Assembly: GCA_964387685.1 (NCBI GenBank)
Contig: CAYLXK010000002.1
Coordinates: 310,001-374,000 of the forward strand
Reading direction: 5' to 3'
Source: Bryobacter sp964387685
GTDB taxonomy: Bacteria > Acidobacteriota > Terriglobia > Bryobacterales > Bryobacteraceae
DNA: 64,000 bases
Shown here: positions 8,392 to 16,541 of the stretch, in pieces
Numbering within the stretch: position 1 is the first letter of the stretch
Layout: each line of letters opens with the position of its first letter
Position numbers and translations under genes: made by a program
Notes under the pieces: generated by a model
What the model saw: the letters and a program-made list of their open reading frames with translations, nothing else
Databases searched by the model: none
What the model was told of the DNA's origin: nothing

Positions 8392-9936
8392 CTATCGGTC
8401 CTCCTGTGGCGGAGTCGAAGGTGCCGGGAGCCCCTGCAAGCTCTGCGTCATGAGCCGGTTCATCTCCCGCATTTCATTGCGGAGTTGAATCATGTCGCGC
8501 ATTTCCTGCGGCGTCAGTCCCGGTGCGGAAGCCACTTGCAGCGCGGGAGGACCAAAAGTCGCGGGGGAAGCGCTCGCCGGTCCCATCGAATCAGCGGACC
8601 GGGTCATGCCGGACTCGTGCAGCACCAGGTAAAACCTCGTGTTCGCGGGAACCGTAACAACGATGTTCTGCTGGTACGCCAGTTGCGCCATCTCCTGTTC
8701 GCCCGCCAGAGCCACGTTCGATGCCAGCCGTTCCCTTAGCAGAATTGAGTTGTCCAGAGCATTGGAGCCCAATCCGCGGCCACCGACCGCATACGCCGCA
8801 ATGGTTCCCACACCAGTCAGCGCCCGAGTCAGAAACTTCTTGCCGCTGTTCTTGCCGTTCACCTCACCGCGCAGGGCCGTGCGCTCCATACTCACCGCCG
8901 ACGCTGCGATCTTTTCCTGTTGTCCCCAAGGTAGCTCCAGCAGGTTAAAGCGAAGCGTCACCCAGCCTTGCGGAGTAACCTGCGAAAGCTCCCCATAGGC
9001 CTTCGATCCGGCTGGCACGACTAATTGACCATCCTGTTCGTAGTTGTACTCGATGACCGCCACCACCGGGACCTTCGCCGCTGAACTGACGGCGTGCTGC
9101 AAACGCGCCACAAGAGCGGTCCCTTGCGGAAGCAGGCCGGAGGCTTTCCTTTCAATCGCAGGAATGGTCATTGACGAAGGCCCGCTACCCACCGCCGCTG
9201 AGCGTACGTAAACGAGAGACGATTTTCTGAGCGCATCGTTGGGATTCACCGGCGTCTGTGCTGGCGCAGGAGGCTTCTGTTTCGCCTGATACTCGGCAAC
9301 GGCCGCGTTCCAATCCACCACTTCTGTCTTTCGCGGTGGAGGCGTGAGCCCTTGCCGCCGGTAGGCTTCCATCAACGCCGGATCTTCGAAGTTGACGCCG
9401 GCAAGGGATGGCTTGGGCTTCGCCGGTTTCGGTGGTGCAGGTGGTGGCGGTAGTTCGGTCGGGACCGGGGTGCCGCGATTTCGCATCGTTGCTAGCAAGT
9501 CCTTCTCGGACAGTTCACCGGTGTCATCGTTCGGTTGCTGCGTCACGCTCAATTGCGGCACGGCGGATCGATTGGCGGACTCCTGCGCGGCGGCGGTCGG
9601 TTCGGGCCGCCCGAGGTTCGGTTTGTTCCTTCGCTCTTTGCGGTTTGCGCCGCCATCTGTCGTGAAAAGTCCAAAGAAGAGAAAGAGGCACGCTATACCG
9701 GTTCCGGCCAGGATCACCAACGCCCGCGTTCGCTCTCCCGCTTTTGCATCGCGTGTGGGCTCCGGCGGCTTTTGCAGGCGGGCCACGAGTTGTGCCAGCC
9801 GTCCAGGTTTTGCCTCCACCTCGTCACCAGGTTCCGTCCCCGACTCCGGCGCTTCGGGCCGGGGTGACGGCACTTCGTCTGCATTCGCCAGATCAGGTGC
9901 TGGAAGATTTCGCAGGTTCTCGTTTTCACTCGCCAT
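8392..9936 (-). CDS. VirB10/TrbI-like T4SS channel protein
   Basis: The ATG at 9936 follows AAAGGAGA and gives 514 residues. The N-terminus is cytoplasmic, with one membrane segment at about 71-92 (ALVILAGTGIACLFLFFGLF), then a proline-rich periplasmic stretch (about 150-175, PPPPAPPKPAKPKP) and a C-terminal beta-rich domain with the VVPAGSKAYGEL and VPANTRFYLVL segments typical of TrbI/VirB10. These proteins span both membranes and form the core complex with VirB9. Its first 11 bases overlap the end of the virB9 gene, so translation is likely coupled. Confidence 0.9.
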   Translation of the reverse strand: MASENENLRNLPAPDLANADEVPSPRPEAPESGTEPGDEVEAKPGRLAQLVARLQKPPEPTRDAKAGERTRALVILAGTGIACLFLFFGLFTTDGGANRKERRNKPNLGRPEPTAAAQESANRSAVPQLSVTQQPNDDTGELSEKDLLATMRNRGTPVPTELPPPPAPPKPAKPKPSLAGVNFEDPALMEAYRRQGLTPPPRKTEVVDWNAAVAEYQAKQKPPAPAQTPVNPNDALRKSSLVYVRSAAVGSGPSSMTIPAIERKASGLLPQGTALVARLQHAVSSAAKVPVVAVIEYNYEQDGQLVVPAGSKAYGELSQVTPQGWVTLRFNLLELPWGQQEKIAASAVSMERTALRGEVNGKNSGKKFLTRALTGVGTIAAYAVGGRGLGSNALDNSILLRERLASNVALAGEQEMAQLAYQQNIVVTVPANTRFYLVLHESGMTRSADSMGPASASPATFGPPALQVASAPGLTPQEMRDMIQLRNEMREMNRLMTQSLQGLPAPSTPPQEDR

Positions 9937-10897
9937 TTGGAGTCTCCTTTCTAAGGGCCGATACGCCAAACCCGATTGGCACAAGCGCCGGACGATCAAC
10001 CGCGCCACTTTCGCCAATCTGCAAGAACAGCGCTTCATTAGCCTGCTTGAAGTTCGGACGGTCGAAGACCACGACGCCATCCAAACGTTCGCCCGCGCCG
10101 AGCCGTCGCCGACTCAGCCGATAGTCCTTCACGGGAAGCTGTTCGCTGCTGCCCCAACGGCTTCGGCGGATCAACTTGCCTTTTCGGACCTTGCCCGCCA
10201 GTTGAACCTGCGGCGCCATCACCTCCACGGCTTCCGCTTGCGGATTCACTACCGCGAACAAGACCACCACCGTGCGTCCCTGATCAACGACTTCGGAAAT
10301 GCCAGCCCTCACCCGGTCCCCCTTACTGTCGGGCACCGGCGGACGCATGCCGAAGAGTGTAGGCAACGCCGCGCGCTGCTGACGTTCCAAGAGCAGATCC
10401 AACGGGTCTCGCTCAACTCGCGTTGCTTCTGTCCGGGTCAGCTTAGCCGGTGCTGCCGCAGGAGTCGATGTCAACGGAGCGGTCGGCGAAATCTCGTGAG
10501 CAGCCACGTCGCTCTCCTCCACCAGAAAACTTCCGGATTTCCTGTAGGCGAGAACGAAGTCGACAGGCTTTGCCCCAGTTCCGTCACTGCGGAGCAAGAA
10601 GCTCAAGTGTCGGCCCGTCGTGGTGGTGACGAGCAAGTTCGATTCCGTCGGCTCTTCCACAACCGGCTTTACGAGGACAAGCGCCGGCTCTTTGTCTGAA
10701 TGCTCGGCGAGGAACTTCCCTGGGTCGCCCACGACAACGGAACTAACCGGTTCCGGCATTCGAATCGCCGTTGCGAAACGCGGAGCCACCCGCACCAGGT
10801 TGACCTCGTCGGTCAGTTGGCGTTGCGCCACCTTCGGCTGAACTTGTGCCTGCACCAAGGCCGCGAACGCAGCTGTTACGAACAGGATTCTCTTCAC
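9926..10897 (-). CDS. VirB9/TrbG-like T4SS outer-complex protein
   Basis: A GTG start at 10897 with AGAAGGAGGG before it gives 323 residues beginning with a signal peptide (KRILFVTAAFAALVQAQ). The body resembles TrbG/VirB9: an N-terminal beta domain (NLVRVAPRFATAIRMPEPVSS) and a LLVTTTTGRHLSFLL strand typical of the family. VirB9 works with VirB10 in the outer-membrane core of the channel. The GTG overlaps the transglycosylase stop as GTGA, and the 3' end overlaps virB10. The frame is open for another 41 codons upstream, but those lack a ribosome site and run inside the transglycosylase gene. Confidence 0.85.
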   Translation of the reverse strand: MKRILFVTAAFAALVQAQVQPKVAQRQLTDEVNLVRVAPRFATAIRMPEPVSSVVVGDPGKFLAEHSDKEPALVLVKPVVEEPTESNLLVTTTTGRHLSFLLRSDGTGAKPVDFVLAYRKSGSFLVEESDVAAHEISPTAPLTSTPAAAPAKLTRTEATRVERDPLDLLLERQQRAALPTLFGMRPPVPDSKGDRVRAGISEVVDQGRTVVVLFAVVNPQAEAVEVMAPQVQLAGKVRKGKLIRRSRWGSSEQLPVKDYRLSRRRLGAGERLDGVVVFDRPNFKQANEALFLQIGESGAVDRPALVPIGFGVSALRKETPNGE

Positions 10898-11367
10898 AAT
10901 GCCGACCCTCCTTCTCGCAGAACTCGCTCCCAGCGCAATCGGCGGAAGACGAAGGCCACGCGGTCCACGTAGGCAACGACCGGGGTGGACGGCAGAGCGA
11001 GTCCGTGTTGCAGCACCCACCCATGTCCGGCGTTATAGGCGGCCAGCATCAGCCTGCGGTCGCCGGCGAACAAGTCCCGCAGCCAAGCCAGGTAGGCGAC
11101 GCCACCTCTGATGTTCTCGGCGGCGTCAAAGCGATTTCGCACTCCGAACGCGGCGGCGGTTGCCGGCATCAGTTGCATGAGGCCCGCAGCGCCAGCACCC
11201 GAAACGGCCTTCACATTCCCGCCTGACTCGACGTCGATAATCGCGTGGATAAGTTCAGGTTCGAACCCATACGCGACCGCCCAGCTATCAACCAGTGCCG
11301 AAATGTCTGAGGGCCGCTGGGCGAGAGCGATCACCGGCACGCAGACCAGGAGGAAGAATGTCTTCAT
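10894..11367 (-). CDS. Lytic transglycosylase, VirB1-like
   Basis: The 157-residue secreted protein starts with a signal peptide (MKTFFLLVCVPVIALAQ). The SLT fold motifs are present: ESGGN with catalytic Glu47, GLMQLMP (about 62-68), and a later AYNAGHG. Such enzymes cut the glycan strands of peptidoglycan so that the secretion channel can cross the wall. It starts inside the last codons of the MoxR gene (ATGA overlap) and its stop overlaps the virB9 start, which shows a tightly coupled operon. Confidence 0.9.
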   Translation of the reverse strand: MKTFFLLVCVPVIALAQRPSDISALVDSWAVAYGFEPELIHAIIDVESGGNVKAVSGAGAAGLMQLMPATAAAFGVRNRFDAAENIRGGVAYLAWLRDLFAGDRRLMLAAYNAGHGWVLQHGLALPSTPVVAYVDRVAFVFRRLRWERVLREGGSAL

Positions 11368-12308
11368 GCGACCTCCGAAAGCGCCTCACTGCCGGACTTC
11401 ATCGCTTCGAGCGCCTGGTTCCGATACTCCCGCGCCGTCTCCACCAAGCTGCTGAAACCGTCACGGAGGAGCAACCTCTTCACATCCTCTTCTGTCTTCG
11501 CCAGAAACGGCAGCAGCACATCACGATCTTCGGGACGGATTTCGTCCCGGCCGAGTAGCCTCAACGCCCGAACGAACTGCACGATCTCGTCGATCGACGG
11601 CGGCTTCACCAGGTTGTACCCGCGAAGTGCCTGGGCCAATCCCACGGCCTGCGCCTTGAGCTCGATTGGGGCGTCTTCGGTGCGGATGTCGAGAATCGCA
11701 GCTTCCTTGCGTACATCTGGGTGCTCGATCCGTTGATACAGGCTGCGGCGCCGCAGCGGATCGCCAAGCCGTCGCTCCTGGTTCGAGGTCATCACGACGA
11801 CCGGTATCGAGCGCGCCTTTACTGTTCCCAGCTTGGGCACGGTGATCTGCCAGTCAGAGAGGATCTCAAGCAACAGCGCTTCAAACTTCTGGTCAACCTT
11901 GTCGAGCTCATCGATCAACAGAACGATCGGCTTCGGCTGCAGCAGAGCTTGAAGCAAGGGGCCCTGCGTGAAGAAGTCCAGCGAATGGAGTTGCGTTCTC
12001 AGCTTGTCCCACTGCTTGTCGATTACGTCCGCCTGGGTCTCCAGGAACAACCGCTGCAACGCTTCATCGAACGAACCGATGGCCTGCCGTTCGGTGATGC
12101 CCTCGAAGCACTGCAGCCGGATCAAGTCCGTTCTGGCCGCCGCCGCGAAGGCCTGCGCGAGGTACGTCTTTCCCGTTCCCGGCGGGCCTTCCACCAGAAT
12201 CGGTTTCTGCATCTTCGTCGCGAGCCAAATGATCTGGACAAGAACCGGATCAGCCGCGTAGCCAGCTTCACGGAGTCCGATGGCGACATCTTGCGCATTG
12301 GAGAACAC
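11364..12308 (-). CDS. MoxR-family AAA+ ATPase
   Basis: The 314-residue protein has Walker A GPPGTGKT (41-48), Walker B VLLIDELDK (129-137) and the sensor segment VVVMTSNQERRLGDPLRRR, as in MoxR/RavA-type chaperone ATPases. These usually work with a von Willebrand A protein, but none is next to it here. It is the first gene of the secretion operon and overlaps the transglycosylase gene by ATGA. It may help assemble or remodel the secretion complex; this is inferred. The GTG start at 12308 lacks a strong ribosome site. Confidence 0.85.
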   Translation of the reverse strand: MFSNAQDVAIGLREAGYAADPVLVQIIWLATKMQKPILVEGPPGTGKTYLAQAFAAAARTDLIRLQCFEGITERQAIGSFDEALQRLFLETQADVIDKQWDKLRTQLHSLDFFTQGPLLQALLQPKPIVLLIDELDKVDQKFEALLLEILSDWQITVPKLGTVKARSIPVVVMTSNQERRLGDPLRRRSLYQRIEHPDVRKEAAILDIRTEDAPIELKAQAVGLAQALRGYNLVKPPSIDEIVQFVRALRLLGRDEIRPEDRDVLLPFLAKTEEDVKRLLLRDGFSSLVETAREYRNQALEAMKSGSEALSEVA

Positions 12309-12504
12309 GTCGCAAGAATACGCGGCGTCACGGCGAACTCGAAATGACTCTCAGTGCGTGCATCGGGCAGAGGTCCGCCAACCCGCGCGTGTTCAAAGGG
12401 GGATCGTGGCCAGATGAGACATCCCACACTTCCTGCTAGCGACACACCGGAGACAACCCACGGCAGATGAGCCCGAAGTGGATTCAAAAGCAGGATTCTC
12501 GCCG

Positions 12505-12510
12505 TAGAAT
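12505..12510 (+). promoter_or_regulatory. Likely -10 box, leaderless start
   Basis: TAGAAT ends 5 bases before the GTG at 12516, so transcription would begin at or very near the start codon. No Shine-Dalgarno sequence is present and no good -35 is seen. Confidence 0.35.
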
Positions 12511-12515
12511 CCAGT

Positions 12516-13352
12516 GTGGACCGCCGTTCTGAAATTCTCGAAGAGCTTCGCAAACGGCATCCGCGCACGGTTGAGGAAGTCGCTCTCAGGAATTTGGCCC
12601 TGCGATCAGATCTCAAGATGCCAAGCCGACTCGAAGCCGAGCAACGGCCTGACGGGGCATGGCCGGGTTGCGAAGGAGGTCCGCCAAACAGCTTCGTGAC
12701 GGCCCTGGCCCTCCTCGCCCTTCGCCACACCCGCGGCGACACATCGGTCGCGCAGAGGGGATTGCAATGGCTGGAACAGACCGCCGGTTACGAGAGTCAC
12801 TGGCTCTGGAAGTGGAAGTTCCACTGCTTCGATCGCCAGGTAAAGTTCGATCCCGCCAAGACCGGCTGGCCATGGGTTCCAGGCACAGTCAGTTGGGTCG
12901 CGCCGACGGCCCTCGTGCTGCTCGCCTATTCCGCATGGAACCATCGCTCGCTCCGAACCGCGTCAGCGATCGCCATGCTGCTGGACCGCGCCTGCCCATC
13001 TGGCGGATGGAACGCCGGAAACGCGATGGTGTTCGGGGTGGAGCTCGATCCGCATCCGGACTTCACGTCGATGGCGCTCCTGGCACTCCGCGACCCGGAT
13101 ATGAAGGACTCGGGCGAGGTCACTGGCGGCTTGGACTTCTTGGCCCGACGCATCGGATCGGTACGATCCGCTTACACCTCGGCATGGGCGGCGATGGCGC
13201 TGTCTGCTCACAGACACCCATCCGCTTCACTGGCCGCGAGCGCCCTGCGGTCCCGGCAGTCTCCCTGGGCGAGTGAGCCGACGCAAACACTTGCATTAAG
13301 CGCATTGGCGTTGGAGGATCCGCCGTTCACTTTCAAGGAGCCAAACAAATGA
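12516..13352 (+). CDS. Terpene-cyclase/prenyltransferase-fold protein
   Basis: The 278-residue protein shows repeats of the alpha/alpha-barrel type found in squalene-hopene cyclases and prenyltransferase beta subunits: RPDGAWPG, FVTALALLALRH, PSGGWN and DFTSMALLALRD. It lacks the full DxDD cyclase signature and is less than half the length of a true hopene cyclase, so enzyme activity is doubtful. It has no signal peptide. Its stop overlaps the start of the DUF362 gene by ATGA, so the two are co-translated. Start GTG is 5 bases after a TAGAAT box, suggesting a leaderless mRNA. Confidence 0.7.
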   Translation: MDRRSEILEELRKRHPRTVEEVALRNLALRSDLKMPSRLEAEQRPDGAWPGCEGGPPNSFVTALALLALRHTRGDTSVAQRGLQWLEQTAGYESHWLWKWKFHCFDRQVKFDPAKTGWPWVPGTVSWVAPTALVLLAYSAWNHRSLRTASAIAMLLDRACPSGGWNAGNAMVFGVELDPHPDFTSMALLALRDPDMKDSGEVTGGLDFLARRIGSVRSAYTSAWAAMALSAHRHPSASLAASALRSRQSPWASEPTQTLALSALALEDPPFTFKEPNK

Positions 13353-14302
13353 ATCGACGTTCCGCTCTCGGAGGTCTTGCGTTGGCCGGTTCCGCGGCGC
13401 TGGCAATTCGGCAGGCGTGGCCGTACCGGATGCCCGACCGCCGGAAAGAACGCTCTCGTGTGGCCGTGCTCCGGTGTGGCGACTACGCGTCGTGTCCGTC
13501 CGTCATTGAGGACGGACTCCGGCTGATTCAGCCCGACGTCCGCAACAAGCGCGTCGTCCTGAAGCCGAACCTCGTCGAATATTCAACCACGGCCGCGATC
13601 AACACACATCCGATGCTCATCGCCGGCGCCATCGAGGCGATCTACAAATTCGGCGCTGCCAGCGTGACCGTCGCCGAAGGGCCCGGGCATGTGCGCGATA
13701 CGCAGATGCTGATTGAAGAGTGCGGCCTCGCAGAGCAACTCAAGGCTGTTGGCCGGAGCCGTTTCGTGGATCTCAACTTCGACGACGTCAGCCGGGTGCC
13801 CCTGAGAACGGGCCTCACCTCGCTGGGCGAACTGTGGCTCCCGAACACCATCCTCGATGCGGAGGTCCTCATCTCAATGCCGAAGATGAAGACCCATCAC
13901 TGGGCCGGCGTCACGCTCAGCCTGAAGAATCTCTTCGGCGTTGTGCCTGGCGGAGTCTATGGCTGGCCGAAGAACATTCTCCATTGGCAAGGCATCGACA
14001 ACTCGATTGCTGAACTTGCCGCCAAAGTGCCGATCCACTATGTGATCGCCGACGGGATCGTCGCGATGGAAGGGAACGGTCCGTTGCACGGCAAGACGAA
14101 GAATCTTGGGTGTCTGGTTTTTGCAGACGATCCAATCGCAGCAGACTTCACTTGCTGCGACTTGATGAGGCGTTCGCCCGGCAATGTGCCTCATCTTCGG
14201 CTAGCCCAGTCAATGGGTAACTGTGATCCTCGTTCCATCGACCAACTGGGTGAGAGTTGCTCAGACCTTGCGGTCACCTTTGAGCAGACCACCGCCCGAT
14301 AG
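13349..14302 (+). CDS. DUF362 domain protein, exported
   Basis: The 317-residue product begins with a twin-arginine-like or Sec signal (MNRRSALGGLALAGSAAL). The remainder follows the DUF362 pattern: KPNLVEY, a GPGH loop, ISMPKMKTHHWAGVTLSLKN and LFGVVPG. DUF362 proteins are often linked to iron-sulfur or anaerobic metabolism, but their biochemistry is largely unknown. No 4Fe-4S cysteine cluster is visible in this copy. It is coupled to the cyclase-fold gene by an ATGA overlap. Confidence 0.8.
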   Translation: MNRRSALGGLALAGSAALAIRQAWPYRMPDRRKERSRVAVLRCGDYASCPSVIEDGLRLIQPDVRNKRVVLKPNLVEYSTTAAINTHPMLIAGAIEAIYKFGAASVTVAEGPGHVRDTQMLIEECGLAEQLKAVGRSRFVDLNFDDVSRVPLRTGLTSLGELWLPNTILDAEVLISMPKMKTHHWAGVTLSLKNLFGVVPGGVYGWPKNILHWQGIDNSIAELAAKVPIHYVIADGIVAMEGNGPLHGKTKNLGCLVFADDPIAADFTCCDLMRRSPGNVPHLRLAQSMGNCDPRSIDQLGESCSDLAVTFEQTTAR

Positions 14303-14393
14303 GCTTTATCTTCTACGGAGAGTCAAAGCGTCGGCTGGTTTCGTCGATCACGGTACGCTTTGCGTTGATTTCAGCCGTTGAGCTATGTGCCCC

Positions 14394-15419
14394 CTACCGA
14401 ACACCGCCCCGCAGCGGCTGGCGATTCGGGACTACTCGGCGCAAAAGTGCCGGATCGAAGTAGTTGAGCGCATACGAAGCGTACTGGTTGAGCACCGGGT
14501 CGCGCGAATCCAGGAACTGTGCGACAACACGCAGGGCCACATCATTTCGCGCCGCCAGTATCGATGGAAGAAAATAGGAGAGCAGTTCGGTCGTGTCCTT
14601 GGGCTGATTGGCAATCAGACGATCGAGGGAGTTGCGGCGCTGCTCCGGAGTCGATTGCTTCACCTCGAACCGCTTCCACTCCGAAGGGTCGCGCGTACGC
14701 CCTTCTCGGCCACCGCTTGCTGTGTCGGTGTAGCGCACCTCGTAAGTCCCTGGCTTGTCGAAGGCATACTGGAGGTGTATTGGCGCGCGCGACAAAAGTT
14801 CCTTGCGAGGCTCCGTTGGAAGTCCAACCATCATTGGACCGCCGGGAACGGGGCGAAACGGAATTGCCCCGAGCGGCGGCAAATCGCGACCCTCAAATCT
14901 CACCTCAAACAGACCAGGGGCCAATTCCCATGGCCTAGTCGTATGGGGGTAGCGCAGAAAACCCTTCCCCCACGGTAACTCGACACGTATCCAGATTGGC
15001 ATTCCGGTGAACGCCGATCCATCGAGCGAAAGAACCGGCCGGTCGACGCCGAAACGGACTGGTACGACGGCGCTTCGCGCTCCATCGCGAATCACCTGAA
15101 CGTTGATCATCTGGTTCTCCCACGGATGGTCAGGCGCGATCAGGTTGATCTGGGCCGGGCTCGTGAAGAGCAGATTCGCGGCAATGCCATTGAAGAGGAC
15201 TTGGACGCCGCACAGTTTGGTTTTGTAGGTCCGCGGGTCCATCATGTTCTTGACGCTGCAGGCAGGCCCCAGGTGTTCGCCAAAAATCCACACGCCCACA
15301 CCCGGAAGAAGGGCCACGGCGTCCGCCGAGCCCTGAGGGCGAACGTCGCGGGCACGAAACTCAGGCGCTGGCTGAGCCGCAGCATAGACTGCGAAGGTCA
15401 AGAAAACGAATACCCACAT
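14394..15419 (-). CDS. Secreted protein with Solibacter-type (TIGR03437) domain
   Basis: The 341-residue protein has a signal peptide (MWVFVFLTFAVYAAAQ). The segment VQVLFNGIAANLLFTSPAQI, then NLIAP (about 73-97), is the hallmark of the TIGR03437 domain, common in Solibacter-like acidobacteria. The C-terminal third is helical and resembles HEAT-like repeats. Function is unknown; it is probably extracellular or periplasmic. Its presence in the island indicates that the island has long circulated among acidobacteria. Confidence 0.75.
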   Translation of the reverse strand: MWVFVFLTFAVYAAAQPAPEFRARDVRPQGSADAVALLPGVGVWIFGEHLGPACSVKNMMDPRTYKTKLCGVQVLFNGIAANLLFTSPAQINLIAPDHPWENQMINVQVIRDGARSAVVPVRFGVDRPVLSLDGSAFTGMPIWIRVELPWGKGFLRYPHTTRPWELAPGLFEVRFEGRDLPPLGAIPFRPVPGGPMMVGLPTEPRKELLSRAPIHLQYAFDKPGTYEVRYTDTASGGREGRTRDPSEWKRFEVKQSTPEQRRNSLDRLIANQPKDTTELLSYFLPSILAARNDVALRVVAQFLDSRDPVLNQYASYALNYFDPALLRRVVPNRQPLRGGVR

Positions 15420-15524
15420 CTACCGACATCTTAGTCGATGCCGGTTGCGGACCCCGCATGAAGTTGTTCGTGTCGTGAGTTGATCGGGTAGTGTCGCACC
15501 AATTCATTTCGTCGGTTCGGCCAC

Positions 15525-16088
15525 TCAGCCCTTCAACAGCCCCCGGGTGCTGGGCTTCTTTGCCGCAGAATTGGGATCGGGATAGCCGTTGATTACCAAC
15601 CACTCTTGATGTTCTGGCGGCAACGTCGCGTAGGGCACCGCCTCGGGATGTAGTCGCAGCAACTGGTGGAAGGACGACTCAGCGATGCCTCCTTCAAATC
15701 GCCGCAAGTAGTGCAGCCGGAGAAGCCGGTAGACCTTGGCGCGGGAGATTCCCAGGTCGGCGGCAACCTGCTTCACGGTCAGCACCGTCCGGTCGCTCTC
15801 CTCAGGCCCGTCCTCCCTGCGTCGTTGCATGAACTTCCTCGCTGCAGCCGCCGTTCTTTGGCCGGGCGATAGGCCGCTCTCCAACGCCGCGATCTCTTCC
15901 TTCTTCCAGCGAGGCTTCTCTCGCCACGGACGCTTGCCAGGCGGCAGCCAGCGGCGCAGGAATTCCTTCACCGCCTCGGGCGTCCGATTCAATGCGCTCG
16001 CGATGCTTTGTAGCGTCGCGTCCGCTTCGCTTGGGGCCTTGGCCCAGTTCAAAACTGATCTTGCTTCTGTTGTTGTCCAACTCCTCAT
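15525..16088 (-). CDS. HTH protein with Myb/SANT-like and MerR-like parts
   Basis: The start at 16088 (MRSWTTTEAR) is chosen for the GGAG before it; 187 residues result. The N-terminus is a Myb/SANT-like motif (SWTTTEARSVLNWAK with IASALNRTPEAVKEFL). The middle has an HTH (TVKQVAADLGISRAKVYRLL), then FHQLLRLHPEAVPYATLPPE near the C-terminus. The product of 17461-18354 shares this tail (FCRLHPEEAKLERLDPE), so the two are probably distant paralogs. It likely binds DNA; targets are unknown. Confidence 0.65.
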   Translation of the reverse strand: MRSWTTTEARSVLNWAKAPSEADATLQSIASALNRTPEAVKEFLRRWLPPGKRPWREKPRWKKEEIAALESGLSPGQRTAAAARKFMQRRREDGPEESDRTVLTVKQVAADLGISRAKVYRLLRLHYLRRFEGGIAESSFHQLLRLHPEAVPYATLPPEHQEWLVINGYPDPNSAAKKPSTRGLLKG

Positions 16089-16541
16089 GGTGCTTCTCCA
16101 GCGGCGAAATCCGATCACCGCTTGCGAGCAGATTAGGGCGGCTCCATGGATCTCTTCAAACGGCGAAAATGAGATTGAGAGCTTCGTCGCGATGCGATGA
16201 TCGCGAGGTCACGAAACATAGCAACCTACGCGAAACGCCAAGGAAATCAGGCGTTTTCTGCGAACGCGAGGTCGTCGCGGTCCGCGTTCCGACAAGGCAG
16301 GAAGGCCGGTATCCTTCGCTCGGGAAAATTGTCGATGGTTGTTGCCGGACGGCCGGATCGCCGTTCGTGGCCGCGCCGCTACAATTCAGGCAGGGAATCG
16401 CCCACGTGGCGCTTTCTGCTTGCAACGAACCCAGCGCGGGTTTAAGCTAAAGCCTCTTAGATGAAGATTGGAACGTGCCGCGAAACGGGACCACCCTGAC
16501 AGCCCCGTTCGCTCCGGTCCCGTTCCACGATTCGACCGCAG
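16089..16541. other. 453-bp intergenic region
   Basis: This is the divergent promoter region between the HTH gene and the duplicated unknown gene. Apart from the inverted repeat at 16484-16524, no gene or element is recognised. The open frames here have no plausible products. Confidence 0.4.
16484..16524 (+). repeat. Inverted repeat upstream of gene 16542
   Basis: AACGGGACC (16484-16492) and GGTCCCGTT (16516-16524) form a perfect 9-bp inverted repeat with a 23-base spacer, ending 17 bases before the ATG at 16542. It fits an operator for a DNA-binding protein, perhaps one of the neighbouring HTH proteins. Confidence 0.4.

Noticed and set aside
9392..10699. 435-codon plus-strand frame across virB10 and virB9
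   Set aside because: It lies antisense to two clear T4SS genes and has Arg/Ser-rich random composition.
12410..12425. Further partial matches to the 15-bp repeat (also at 279-290 and 23923-23934)
   Set aside because: Only 8-10 bases agree, which is expected by chance in 64 kb.
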